DNA of 64,000 nucleotides. Origin: Exophiala sp. HKRS030. Taxonomy: Eukaryota > Ascomycota > Eurotiomycetes > Chaetothyriales > Herpotrichiellaceae. Under the pieces are notes generated by a model. It saw nothing but the letters and a program-made list of their open reading frames with translations, was not told the origin of the DNA and did not search any database. Below are positions 1 through 11,305 of the stretch, piece after piece. Position numbers and translations under genes: made by a program. Numbering within the stretch: the stretch's first letter is position 1; the number at the start of each line of letters is the position of its first letter. The DNA lies in the NCBI GenBank assembly GCA_023897205.1, contig JAHWDD010000012.1:186001-250000 (forward strand), written 5' to 3'.

Positions 1-1070
1 GCGATGGAACGGGTCCCGTGGATCAGCGTAGGGGACAGTCTGTGGGTGATTGAGGTCAGCCGTGGCTCTGTTCGCAACACATGGCACCGCTTACCATTTC
101 ACTCATTGAGAGGCGATAGAACAGGCTACGGCCAGCATAGTGTACGTCATGAATGACTACTCCTTCTCTCGGGGTGAAGCCGACTCGAAACCTCCAATTC
201 TGCCATGACACCAAAGATTCATCTTCGACTGTGAATGATGGACCATCGGGCTGTATGACATTGAGATCTTTGAGATCTTTACGGACGCCATCCGGTCTGA
301 GTTCAGGCACATATTCCGAAGTAGTGCAGTGAGCCAATGGGTTCTTATCGACTTTGGCGGGATTAGGTACAGCTCCATCTTCGGTCCCGCCCCGAGGAAG
401 TCGAATCACCTTGACCAGTTTTCGTTTGGTCATGTCCACCACCGGGATCAGTGGCACAGGGAAGGGATAGAAGTTGGAATCGGGGTTATTCTGTCGATTG
501 TCTTTGGCATAGACGACGCCTTGGAAGTACCGTCCAGGAGGATCATACACTTCTGGAGTACCGTATGGCCACGGCTCGACGATTACTTCCATGTAATCGG
601 GCAAATTGAGCTCAGCTAAGGCCTCTTTGAACTCTGGAGCAGTCTCGCAAATCTTGAGTAGCATGTCAAACTCCCCCCTAGCTGCAAGTTAGAATGAATT
701 TCTCTCCTTCCTCGATAACACTGTCAGATGAGAAGACGTACAATGTCAAGCTTGGCTGGATGCTTGGACTGATCTCGATCTTCTCGACCACTTCACTGGT
801 CTCTACGTTGACGATGATTTCGTGGTATTCAACTGGCTTTGCACCCATTGAGAAGATATCGTAATGGCACTTGGCCAATCTTGGAGGTGGTTTGACCTTG
901 CTCAGGTCTCCATTGCTGTGTTCGACTTTGAGGTATTCGGCCAACGCCGCCTTCTTGGGCTCTTGGACTCCAATCTGTCGGAACTCGATTGTCTCTCCTG
1001 GATGAAGCGAGAGAATAACATCTCGGGCCTTCGTCACTTCAGAGATTGATAGATCTGCAAGGGGATGCAT
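1..1070 (-). CDS. Copper amine oxidase, N-terminal part (cut by window edge)
   Basis: Copper/topaquinone primary amine oxidases oxidise primary amines to aldehydes, releasing ammonia and hydrogen peroxide. Only the N-terminal part lies in the window. Exon 1 (1070 to 722) begins MHPLADLSISEV and covers the N2-like domain. Exon 2 (681 to 95) covers the N3-like domain, with WPYGTPEVYDPPGRYFQG and a segment ending YRLSMSEM. Exon 3 begins at 39 and reads TVPYADPRDPFHR before the edge; SEM followed by TVPY..P..PFH is the conserved junction before the catalytic domain. Introns are 682-721 (40 nt, short even for fungi, with CTAAC then TTGCAG) and 40-94 (GTAAGC...CACAG). The catalytic Asp, topaquinone Tyr and copper His residues lie outside, so activity cannot be judged here. 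It is divergent from the amidohydrolase. The family is secure; the 40 nt intron is the least certain element. Confidence 0.88.
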
Positions 1071-1683
1071 GTTGCCTAGGTGTCTGGGACACTTTCAGAG
1101 GATTGTAATAACGTCTGGCACTGCCAAGTGTACGAGACAAGTTGGGGCAGTAAAGGCACTTTTATTCCTACTTCATTAGAGTTGCTCCTACTCAACACCC
1201 ATGCCACTTCATATCTGATCCAGTGTTTGGATGTGTAATGGATAACGCGAGCCAGAACAGTCGCTGGCCGCCCCTGCGGCAACGGGAGACCCGTGTGCCA
1301 TTGCCACTGCAGGTGGTGGACCCAAAGTGTCCCAAACAGGCAAACAAAAGCGAAGTTTCCAATTGGCCTACTTCTCACTCCTCAATCAACTCCATCCTAC
1401 GATTAGATAACGCTTCGAATCACTTCTGGACTTCCGCGATGAGGATACTTACTCGATGACACACTGGAACGATAGCAGAGTTGATACGGGAATTTCGATT
1501 TCTCCTACAAGATGCCACCTAGCGTTCAAATCGGCGCCTTGGCCGCGAACTACAACACGGGTTCCGAAATAGGCAGCATGTCAATTGACACGGATTTCCG
1601 ACCCGTGCATGGAGTGACATTCGACATTCGCAATCACTCAACCCCATGCCATCAAAAGAACTTTTGGCACATTTTCACTGGAA
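1071..1683. promoter_or_regulatory. Shared intergenic region between divergent amine oxidase and amidohydrolase genes
   Basis: These 613 bp separate two divergent starts (ATG at 1070 on minus and 1684 on plus), so both promoters should lie here. No convincing coding frame or clear TATA box is visible. Inferred from layout only. Confidence 0.45.
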
Positions 1684-3485
1684 ATGGCAAAGTACTACTC
1701 TTCCAAAACCGACAACAATGCCGTTGCCTACATAAACGGTAAGGTCTTCACAATCGACCAGACCAGGCCGTGGGCCACCGGGTTTGTGGTATCGTGGGAC
1801 GGCATCTTCGAGGCGGTGGGCGACGACGCCGAGATCATGGCCGTCGCCGACGCTCGTCGCCTGGCCACCTACGACCTCGGCGGCAGGTTCGTCATGCCGG
1901 GGATCCACGACGCACACACGCACCTCCTGATGGCCGGCGAAGGCAAGGTCTGGCAGACCAACATTGGGTGGGAGTCGACCGAAAAGTCCATCGCCTCGGA
2001 CCTGGAGCGAAACATGTGTAACTGCCGGTATGCCCACATCGTGGGCGACTGGGTCGTCGGCAACTTCTACCTCCCCAGCCTGTTCCCTGAGGGCAGGCCG
2101 GACCGCAAGTACCTCGACGACGTCTTCCCCACGACGCCCGTCCTGATCCGCGAGATGAGCGGGCACAAGGTACTTGTCAACAGCGAGGCGCTGCGCCGGA
2201 TGAACCTGGACCCCTACACGTCCCAGCCGCCGCCCGGGGGCGTGTTCGTCCGCAGGCCCGAGGACGGCGCCATGACGGGGGAACTCTTCGAGACGGCCAC
2301 GGGCGCCGCGTGGACCAAGCTGCCCATTCCGCCGTTGGCCATCGTCAAGGAAAGCATCCGACGCAGCATCAAGACCTGCCACCGGTACGGGATCACGTCG
2401 ATCCAGGAGGCGAGCGCCAACACCTTGTATCTGCACGCGCTGCGGGAGCTCGAGGAGGAGAACCGGCTGGACCTCGACGTGCACCCCCACATCGTGTGCG
2501 GGAACGAGTTCTTCAGCTGCGAGACCAAGCAGAGCCTCGAGGCGCTGCTGGACGTCGCCGAGGCCTTCCGGAGCAGGCACGTCGACAGCCGCTTCGTCAA
2601 GTTCTGGCTCGACGGCTCGCCCATCGAACCGGGCTCGACGCACTGCAGTTTGGACGACCACGGGGTGCCGGACAAGAAATTCTTGTTCTTCGACGACGAA
2701 ACTCTCCTCGAGGCCGTGCGACGGTACGACGCGCGTGGGTTCACGTGCAAGATGCACGCGGCGGGAGAGGGGAGTGTGAGGCAGGCCTTGGACGTTTACC
2801 AGGCCGTCAGGGCCGGGAATGCCAATGGGCCGAGACATGAGATTGCACATTCGAATGCGATTCATCCTGGTAAGTTCATGTTTTTGTTCGGTTTCGGATC
2901 TCATACAAGCACATACAATCTTTTTCCCTCGTGGCTTATTGTTCTCCAGACGATTTCTCAAGACTCGCCGCCCTCCGCGTCACGGCTGAAATGTCACCTT
3001 CCGTGTTCCACATCGCGGACACGTTTGAGCAGATCGGCCACACGTTGCGGTACGAGTTCGACCGGGTCCACCTCGCCGGGGCAAGGACGACCATCGGCAC
3101 GGATTACCCCATCACCAAGACCCCAAATTTACTGCCTCCGGTGGCCGGTCTCGTGGGAAAGGTCACGGTCGACCCGAGAAGAGCGACGAGGACGGGTAGT
3201 CCTAGGGCAGAGGAAGCAGAAGAGAGCCACGACGACGGAAGCAAGACGGCGGGTGAGGTCAGTGGGCCAATCTTGTGCTACTTGTTGACGCTAGGGGCGG
3301 CCGAAGCGCTGGGCAAGGAGAATACGACGGGAAGCATCGAGGTGGGCAAGAAGGCCAACTTTGTCGCCTTCAGTCACGACTTGAGCAAAGGGGAGTTCGC
3401 GGACGCGGAGGTCCTCCAGACGTGGTTCGAGGGCCGGGTGGTCTTTAGCAGAGAAGAATTGGAAGAGGAAGCTCGATCATTATGA
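1684..3485 (+). CDS. Metal-dependent amidohydrolase (YtcJ-like, Amidohydro_3 type)
   Basis: A 573 aa member of the amidohydrolase superfamily, which hydrolyses C-N bonds at a metal centre; the substrate is unknown. Exon 1 is 1684-2869 and exon 2 is 2950-3485. The 80 nt intron (GTAAGTTC...CTCCAG) splits an Asp codon and rejoins as HPDDFSRLAALRVT. Visible features are an N-terminal beta-sandwich segment (AYINGKVFTID), the metal-binding HxH in GIHDAHTH (H78, H80), MHAAGEG near residue 358, the HSNAIHPDD motif near 389, and TIGTDYP near the C-terminus, where YtcJ-like proteins carry their metal-ligand Asp. Length is normal for the family. No signal peptide is seen, so it is probably cytosolic. 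A stretch rich in Arg, Glu and Asp in exon 2 (about 3170-3250) looks like a lineage-specific insertion. It is divergent from an amine oxidase and convergent with a carboxylesterase, which suggests nitrogen-compound catabolism, but that is inference. Confidence 0.9.
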
Positions 3486-3651
3486 TACGACACGCACATA
3501 TAAGACACATAGACGTTGCCGCTAGGTCCCCGGTAACTCTCTCCCAATGGATCTTGATGGCTTCTCCTTGATTTCTGCATTCCACATCCACGTCCATCGC
3601 GCGCGTTCATCTCTCAAGTCAACGACGCAGCAAAGTGAGTCTCAAGCTAGC

Positions 3652-5498
3652 CTAGCGTCCGTAGGCATCGACGAAATTCTCAGAAATGAACGCAATGCCC
3701 TCGGCACGGTAATAATCGTCCTCTGCGTACATCAGGTTTGTGTCGTTGGTGTCAAAGACGATGTTTTGTGGCGTCGTGAGGTTATACGACGGCCAATGTA
3801 CGTCGGTGGCTATTCGAACAAAAAGGTCAGTACAGATGGGTCTCCAAACACTCTGCCATTACCCAAAAACAACACACCAGACAACGTGGTCTGTGGACGT
3901 GTCCAAAAGAATCAAGGGGAAAAAAAAGACAAAGACATACCATTATTCATGTTAGGGTCAAGGTCAGTGATGAAACTCGACCACATTCGAGTCATTATGT
4001 TGGCCAATCGATCATACGATTGCGGCTTATTGGCAAAAGGGTCCACGGCGACAGAGTTGTTATAACCCTGACCGGCCGTGTTGTCAAAGACGAATGCGAC
4101 CTCCTGGAAATGAGTCGCTCCAATCTGGGGCGGCACGCCGTTCGGGACGACGTTGAAATGGTAACTGTACCCGCTGACGTTCTGGGAAGCCCAGCACATG
4201 GACGCGAACCGGCGAGGGGCTTGCATGCTCAGGTCGCCGCCGTACGCCGACGCCCGCTTGTACTGTTTGCCCAGCATGGCCCAGGGCCCGGTAGGTCGAC
4301 CGTCCAGCGTGGCGGGGATCCCGATCCCCGGGATGTCCGGGTACAGGGCCGCAAGTGTCTGGGTCGTGGTCACGTTGGGGCCCGTGGACATGACATAGTC
4401 CAGGAATTGTTGGGTGGTGTTGATCCCTTTGCCACCGAACGAGGTCCCCTCGTCAAAGTTGGTGCCCTGCAGGATCGGAACTTTCACAAACTTGCCGTCG
4501 AGAAGTTGTTGAGCTATAGAGCCCTTGATAAAGTCACCGTCGATGACCCCTCCCCACCCGGGCACCGTCGCCGTCACACTGCTGTTGAGGACGTTGCTGA
4601 GTTTTTGGATGGGCACTTTCCTCAAACAGGCCAGCGTGTCGGACGCGGAGCTGCAGTTGGTCGCCTTTGTGATGTTGTTGTAGTATTTGTCCCAGGCCGA
4701 GGCGTTGACATTCGGGGCGAACGGGATCGGCCCACCGCTCTCCATGATGCCGGCACGGAAGATCTTGTCGTCACGTCCACCGTAGGCGATGAGGTGTGTC
4801 CCGACCGAGTTACCTCCAGCGGACTCTCCCCAGATGGTCACCTGGCTTGGATCTCCGCCGAACGCGGCGATGTTTTCTTGAACCCAGTGTAGAGCCAGGC
4901 GCTGGTCACGGAAGCCCAGATTGGTGACACCTGCCTTCATGACCGCAGTGCCAAAGAGATAACCAAACGCTTGAAGCCGGTAGTTGATGCTGACGCCGAT
5001 GAATGGCTTTCCCATCTCCGCGGACGCTTGGACGATCTTGCTCAGGTTGTACCGTGGATCTCGACCTCCTCCTTCGAAGAAGCCGCCGCCGTGAATCCAT
5101 ACTCCCACTGGTAAGCTTGCATTCTGTCCCATACCGCTGGGGCGGATGACGTTGAGTGTGAGGCAGTCCTCACTGACAATGTTTCCAAGTACCCACTGGT
5201 CACTTCCGTAGCCGTAGCATTCGTAACCATACTGAGTGGCATTTCTGGAATCATCCCAAGTCGTGTTCAAAGATTTTGGTAGATTGAAGCGCAGTTCACC
5301 CACAGGTGGTTGGGCAAAGGGCATTCCCAGGAAAAAATCCTGATTGTACGAAGAGCTGTGTACGCCAAAGTAGCTACCATTCTTGATTTTGACTGTGGGA
5401 GCATCGTTTTGCCGGGCTATGAGACCTCCATAGACGGGAGAGGTAAGCAATGCCGCCCAGAGAAAGCCCAGCAGTCGAAGTGTTGACGATAGAAGCAT
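3652..5498 (-). CDS. Secreted carboxylesterase/lipase, type B (alpha/beta hydrolase)
   Basis: A 571 aa type-B carboxylesterase that would hydrolyse carboxylic esters outside the cell. Exon 1 (5498 to 3941) and exon 2 (3809 to 3652) are joined across a 131 nt intron (GTATGT...CTGACC...AATAG) into NNATDVHWPSY. Exon 2 carries the family C-terminus NIVFDTNDTN...YRAEGIAFI. The ATG at 5498 was chosen because it starts a signal peptide (hydrophobic core LLGFLWAALLTSPVYGG); the frame further upstream offers only a GTG. The predicted triad is S226 in GESAGGN, E350 in NFDEG and H463 in GATHFQE; the EDCLTLNV signature and the oxyanion HGGGF are present. More than ten N-glycosylation sequons fit secretion. 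The 3' end faces the amidohydrolase 166 bp away. The substrate cannot be told from sequence. Confidence 0.93.
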
Positions 5499-6420
5499 CT
5501 TGGGTTGTCTATATTCATCCAAAGGAAACACACGAGAGGAGAGAAGAATACAGAGACCCTCAAGCCGAGGTCACAAGGACGATCCCAACATTTTGTAGTC
5601 CACTGGTGAGTGAGGCCTTTGCATGGAATACGTTCCACCCAGGGTCGAGCTGGTCGTGACCCACATACGACATGGAATGTGATGTGTCGGTTACTCGTAC
5701 GGGGTATGGGGGAATAACTGCCGGTGATTGAAAGAAATCAACAGTAGCCGAAATGTAATCGATAATGTGTCGATCAAGTGAAAGTCCATTTTCCGGACAT
5801 GGATTCGACAACACTGAAGGCGGGGTCAAAATGCTAGCCTTGAAAGAAGGTGGAAACTTGAGTACAACAAAGACTTCGTACAGGAAGAGGAGGCGAAAGG
5901 TTGAAGTTGGGCAGGGCATCACGGGGATCATCCTGGCTTTGGTTAGTGGAAGCATTAAAATTCTGGATAGTTATTACAGTAAAATAAAATAGCCGAGGAG
6001 AGTTGCCGCTGAATTGTCTTCAGGCTACGGATATCGTCGACCTCATACGGATGTCGGTGTTGATCAGGACGGGGCAAAAGAGGCGGGGAAGACAACGACC
6101 ACGTCATGATGTTGAAGCCAAGTTCAGTTAAGCTTGAAGGCCAGAATGGATCAAGGGTCCGAGACCAAGATGGAGAGGAGCAATTTGACTAGTTGGACCA
6201 AATTGTGATGGGGAAGATGCGGATGTGGTGGTCGAATATTGAATTGTCTGCTTGTACTCAGTAACCGATGATACGCCGTGAGAGAGAGAGAGTAGAGAGG
6301 GTAACGAATACCCCAGTCACTTCAGGACCCTTGTGTGCATGCCGAGTAAATATGAAGACTTGAAGAAAACAAGGTGTGATTATCTACTTCTACTGCCTAC
6401 AAGCCCAAGTGGTCTTCATC
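5499..6420. other. Intergenic region with an (AG)n tract
   Basis: This 922 bp stretch lies upstream of the carboxylesterase and downstream of the DUF427 gene. I see no convincing coding frame. An impure AG-dinucleotide tract occupies about 6280-6298. Confidence 0.5.
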
Positions 6421-7282
6421 CTACTTCTTGCCTATTGATCCAGGCATACCAATCTTTTCCAATGGCTTCCCATCCACCCAGGTATCAACCTTGTCAGGAT
6501 AGAAGCACAACATCCCACTGATCTGTACACTCTCCAACATGGGATTCTTATACCACCAAACCACGTCCTTGTATTCCTTTCCATTCACAGTGGCATTGTA
6601 GTAACTCGCCTCTCCTTTGTATGGACAGCCCGTGTGTGTCTCACTGGGCGTGAGATATTCCCACTTGACGGCGGTTCGAGGAAGGTACCATCTGCCGGGG
6701 AACTTGGTCTCCCACAGCGACATGACACCTCCATCTGAGCCCGTGTCGGCCAGACAGACCCCGTCAATCTCAACGCGCACCTTGCGTCCGGACGGGAGAA
6801 TGTCCACCCGATGAAAAGGGTCTTTGGGGTGATAAAGGACCTGCGCTTGTTCCTCGTACCACGCATCGATGGCCTTGAAGTCGACCTTGACGTGGTTTGC
6901 GAGGTCGGAATTGAATGACTCCGGAACGATCAGCGCAGGGACCCATTTGTCACCGACCGACAGCTTCGAAGTCGACGAGTCGATGCCAGAGATGGGTTTG
7001 TCTTGTTCAAAGGTGGCCGTCTCCAGGAAATCGGCCTTTGGGATCCAGTAGTAAGGGAAATATTGGTGCTCCCACACCAATTTCGCGTCGGTTGTATCGA
7101 AAATGTACTTGCCATTCAAAACACCGCGGACTCGCTTGGTCGTGGGGACAATCTGGGGCCGGAATTCCGCCTTGGGGTTGAAGAGTTTAGAAGCTAGATC
7201 TGCTAGACTGGAAATCGAATACTTGTCAGCACAGCTTAGGCAGACGAGGCATGTGAAAGGTCCCAATCACTCACCCGGACAT
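6421..7282 (-). CDS. DUF427 domain protein (tandem copies)
   Basis: A 264 aa protein with two DUF427 units. The first is around residues 27-65 (VRGVLNGKYIFDTTDAKLVW, PYYWIPKADF). The second, more complete, is around residues 145-250 and includes SLWETKFPGRWYLPR, HTGCPYKGEASYYN and WWYKNP, the hallmark DUF427 segment. Exon 1 is only 8 nt of coding (7282 to 7275, ATGTCCGG); a 67 nt intron (GTGAGT...GCTGAC...TTCCAG) leads into GLADLASKLF. No signal peptide is seen. DUF427 proteins are common in bacteria and fungi but their biochemical role is not established, so I assign none. The neighbours are a carboxylesterase and a sugar-porter permease. The very short first exon is supported by a good start context and clean phase, but needs transcript data. 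Confidence 0.85.
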
Positions 7283-8010
7283 TTTGCGTGACGATGGCTT
7301 GAACTGATTCCACGAGGAAAGGTGGTCCCGGGCGAGGAGAAGTCGCGGTAGTGACCTGGACGCCAGCTTTTACAAAACCCTGGTTCCTGACGAAAGAATT
7401 GTAGTTTCAAGCAGGTAGAAGTCGTCGTTGATATAAACCTTTGTGGTAATTGGAGGGTGAGCACGCGATATCAAGCCACCGATGCGACAGATCAATTAGT
7501 CAGATGTGCTGATTAGACGGGAATCGAGAGGAGCTGGCCGGCGCTCGATGGATATACGCGCTTCCGAGGAAATAAAGATCTGATCCGTTCAATTGATTAC
7601 ACTGCAACAAGTGTGACGGTGCAATTGGAAATAAAGGTGCTTACATATCGTCGTTGTCTTTAGCAAGTCAATTTCACTCAATGATGCGGGGAATGAGAGA
7701 CACGGAGGTTCCGAGCACTCCGTCTGCTGCTACATGGACCAAAAACTTCCCTCTCCGGTTAATGGTAGAATCTAGTATCTATTCTCTCGCTGACTACAAG
7801 TTTGGTTGCTGCTGATCATCGTGCCGATATCGATGGAGTCTCAAGATACACCGAGATCATGAACGTGAGGATGATTGAATAGACAGTCCTCGATTCGCAT
7901 TTGACTATATGACTAATCAAGCCATGACCCTCTATTGACTTTTGCTGACTTGTGTCCCATGGCTATTTGATCGATACTGTCATGTCCTGGCAGTCCTGCT
8001 GCCCCATTCC
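7283..8010. other. Intergenic region, nothing recognised
   Basis: These 728 bp hold the presumed promoter of the DUF427 gene and the 3' flank of the sugar porter. No repeat or coding frame worth calling was seen. Confidence 0.5.
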
Positions 8011-9844
8011 TTATGCACCAAATGGAGCAGGGCCACCAGGGTTGCCTCGGTAAGTCTCTCTCTGGCGCTGAGCCGCCTTCTCGGGGTCAAGCTTGTCCTG
8101 ACTGAGGACACTAGCCCTGCGTTCAGCCGTGCTCGCTCTTCGCTGGTGCTCTTCGGTTTCCTCATAATCAATCAAGACTTCACCATTCTTGCCATAGCGA
8201 TGAGGTTCGTTCTTCGCGGTCCATACTACAGTGAAGATATTTTTGGTCTTGTGGAAGATTGTGTCCATCTCTTCAAGAGATCGATAAGCGGTTTCCGGGT
8301 AGAAGAAATAGACGACAGGGAAGATGAAGGCGTTGCTAGAGGTTCAATCAGCATCAGAGAAGCGGCATAATCCAACAAGTATGACTCACATGACAGCAAA
8401 GATGATATAGGTTTTGTATCCAATGCTGGAAAAGGACACAGGGGTGATCATCACAACCATGAAATTGAATGCCCAGTTGGCACTGGTACTCAGGGCATTG
8501 GAAGGAGCTCGAATGCGCAAAGGCACAATCTCAGCTGGATATAACCATGTCATACCGAGCCATCCAATTGCGAAGAAGGTATTGAAGACGAACAAAAAGG
8601 TCGCGGCCACGATACCGCAAGCGGTTCCGCCAATCTTCGTCATGACGGCAAGAATAATCATGGAGATGGACATGCCAGCGGCTCCGACCAACATGAGCTT
8701 CCGACGACCGACTTTCTCGATGATGAAGACGGCGATCCAAGAGGCCAAAAAGTACTCGGTTCCGTTGCACGCAGCAAGAATTCGTGAGATGAAAGGCGTC
8801 AACCCAATCTCGTTCTGGTAGATGGTGGCAGCATAGTATGTGATCAACTGCGCTAGATTAGCCTTGGTACTATCATAGACAAGGATGTGGAGGACTCACG
8901 TTGATACCAGAGATTTGTTGGAAGACTTGATTGACATATGCCAATGCAACGCGATGGAAGTGGCGATCCTCATCCATGGTGAATAAGTCGCGGAAAGTTG
9001 CTTTTTGCTGCTCAAGGACGGTATCTTTGATGGCAGAGAATTCAGCAGCGATATATCTGTCTTCGACCGACTTCTCGGAGAGAGCGGCAAGCACTTCGAC
9101 GGCCTCTTGCTCATGTCCCTTGAGTATCAACCATCTGGGCGATTCTGGAAGCTCCAAGATGAACACAAGGATGATGAGAGCAAAGACGATTTGGAATGCG
9201 ATAGGGAAGCGCCATGAAGCCTGGCTGTCCAAGAAAGAAAAGGCGAAATCAATCCAGTATGAGATGCAGATACCGCCAGTAATCAAAGCACCTTCGACCA
9301 TGACAAGTTGTCCACGACGGTGCGACTTTGAGCACTCGGATTGCCATGTAGGCACGGTTGACGTGTTGAGACCATTGCCCATGCCCGTGATGATTCGGCC
9401 AACGATGAAATGCGCCAGGCTGAAAGCTGTACATTGAAGAGTCGCACCGATCACCATGATGGCTGAACCGAGGAAGATGGTCTTGCGTCGTCCCAAGTAT
9501 TCACCAAGCCAGATGCATGCGATTGCACCACAGAAGCATCCAACATTGTACGATGCGACCGAGATACCTTGGATGGTTGAGATGTGGTTTGCCTGGCTCT
9601 TAGTTAAGCCAGATTGCGTCGTATCGATCTCTGGAAAGACGTTTGTAAACGAGGGCAGGGTCAAAAGACCACCCATCACACCTTGGTCATAGCCGAATAA
9701 CCTAGAACTATGGTCAGCGAATGTCCAGGCCCTGAATCAGATGCTTCCTTACAAGAAATCCAGACCAGCGATAACACCAATGGCGACGTTCAGTCTGGTG
9801 CCACGAAGGCCCAAGTAGCGGCTGCGGCCCTTGAATAGTTGCAT
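8011..9844 (-). CDS. MFS sugar transporter (sugar porter family)
   Basis: A 558 aa, 12-helix major facilitator of the fungal sugar porter type, expected in the plasma membrane and moving hexoses or related polyols by proton symport. Four exons: 9844-9753, 9701-8900, 8847-8390 and 8335-8011; introns are 51, 52 and 54 nt and all junctions keep phase. Diagnostic motifs run in order: FLLFGYDQGVMGGLL in TM1, YLGRRKT between TM2 and TM3, VPTWQSE, PESPRWLI before the central loop, QQISGIN followed by LITYYAAT in TM7, EKVGRRK, and PETAYRSLEEMD after TM12. The C-terminal tail is cytosolic and polar, with AERRASV. It sits beside catabolic-type enzymes, so a role in carbon-source uptake is plausible, but the substrate cannot be assigned. 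Confidence 0.94.
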
Positions 9845-10281
9845 GTTGATCGCGTTGCAAGGCCAGAATCCAGTATGAGTGGCTTCGAGAAAGAGTGCCT
9901 TGGTCGGGAAATGCGCGACTCTTTATGTAGGGAGTCGAAAGCGATGAAGGCCTGTCTGCAATGTCCATGCGATCCCGAGAAAAAGATACTTGTGGAGCAG
10001 AAAGCGGATCGACTCCATGACTCCAGTACGGAGTGGATAGTGGCGTCGGGATCGATGTCATAGCGACAGACCTGTTGGTGTGTTTCCTCAACCATATGCA
10101 CCCATGGTTGCAGTCATGGCGGAGGCGGCGCAGTGCAGCTGGAGAAAGAGATCAGCATGACGGAATTTTCGCAGTCTCCGCAAACCGAGTAGGTTGATGC
10201 TTGGTACTCGTCGGGTTACCCAAAATGGAAGTCCGTTGGGCCCTGCCGCTTTGACTGTAACAGTCGTTGCTTAAAGCCTCG

Positions 10282-10980
10282 CTAGGCACATGGGCATGAT
10301 CCACCGGATGCCCGCCTTAAAAAGGCAAGGGAAATTTCTGACCCATACAATATCGGAGCACGTTCGGCCTCCCACCCGAACGGCTCAAGGAATTTCTTGT
10401 CGGCGTGGTGAAGAATGGGTTCTTTTTTTCTGTTGAAACGTTTTTCGTGTGCGCAGATGATGTATTCCCTATCCACTTGGCAAAATTCACATGCACAGTG
10501 CTCTCGGTCTTCATGGCTGAAATAGTAACCGGGAATACGGGACATGTGGTCGGATGTAGTGTACGTAAGAGTCTCTGGATGGTCGGTGAAAATATCTCGA
10601 AAACAATCGGATGCATATCGGCCACTGAACTGATAGGGTGGCTGGACTTGGACAGATACCGTCAACCATGCAGCGTAACACAGCCGGGGTGCATCCGCCG
10701 GGGAGTCGCCTTGTCCAAGGTAGAGTAGTCTAACCCAAGTCTTCCAGCCGGGAGCGCGCGCTCGAGAACCCGGGGTAGACAACACATAGTAGGATACGGG
10801 GAAAGGAGTCATGCCATACGCAGCCCCTGTGGCATGGCGGGAACCCTGCTTGAAGCTTGCCGGTTGCGTGGTATCAGTTGCAGTGATACCTGGGGTGAAG
10901 GCATTCGGCCTTTTGTTGACATATCCGGCCTGGCATCTCGGACCTCCTGAATAGGAAATCCCGTCGACTGATCCTTGCAT
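10282..10980 (-). CDS. Unassigned open reading frame (232 aa), doubtful
   Basis: An ATG-initiated open frame of 232 codons, the longest in the gap between the two MFS genes. I recognise no family. The C-terminal half is polar and contains a Cys cluster (CACEFCQVDREYIIC) followed by basic and acidic residues; the N-terminal half is Gly-, Pro- and Ser-rich. No signal peptide or membrane segment is evident. It may be a lineage-specific gene, one exon of a larger gene, or chance. Confidence 0.25.
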   Translation of the reverse strand: MQGSVDGISYSGGPRCQAGYVNKRPNAFTPGITATDTTQPASFKQGSRHATGAAYGMTPFPVSYYVLSTPGSRARAPGWKTWVRLLYLGQGDSPADAPRLCYAAWLTVSVQVQPPYQFSGRYASDCFRDIFTDHPETLTYTTSDHMSRIPGYYFSHEDREHCACEFCQVDREYIICAHEKRFNRKKEPILHHADKKFLEPFGWEAERAPILYGSEISLAFLRRASGGSCPCA

Positions 10981-11217
10981 ATACACACACCACCAACCCG
11001 GAACACGGCAAGTGCTGAGTTTAGATTCACGGAAATGATTCTAGAATGGCTGGAAGGGTTTCGAGATCATCTCGTTTACAACCCTGAGACAACTATTCAA
11101 TGATGGCCAGCACGAGAATCGTGATTGATACTAACAAAGGCAGGCAATCTAGAGGGAAACGGTCACGTCCCAGTATTCTCGCGGGCATACATTTTCTTGC
11201 TATCATTCCATCTATCA

Positions 11218-11305
11218 TCCTAATCTCGAGCCACTAGACTAACAAGTCGTTATCCTCTGTTACAGTAACGACAAGGGAGGCTTTCTTCCAAGCCTCAAAT
11301 CATTA
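11218..11305 (-). pseudogene. Decayed fragment of the MED1 C-terminal coding region
   Basis: Bases 11230-11271 match 22399-22440 of the intact MED1 gene in this window at about 35 of 42 positions, in the same orientation. Weaker matching extends to either side, including the stop-codon region. In the copy the TED..LLV.W segment is preserved but the Glu codon GAG has become TAG, and an indel removes the residues between Trp and the terminus. It is therefore a broken partial duplicate. No further MED1 sequence was recognised in the flanks. Confidence 0.6.

Noticed and set aside
1675..2961. A 428-codon open frame on the minus strand
   Set aside because: It is antisense to the amidohydrolase; its Arg/Val/Asp-rich composition is the shadow of GC-rich codons, and the plus strand carries conserved motifs.
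4020..4892. A 290-codon open frame on the plus strand
   Set aside because: Antisense to the carboxylesterase, whose catalytic motifs and signal peptide are clear on the minus strand.
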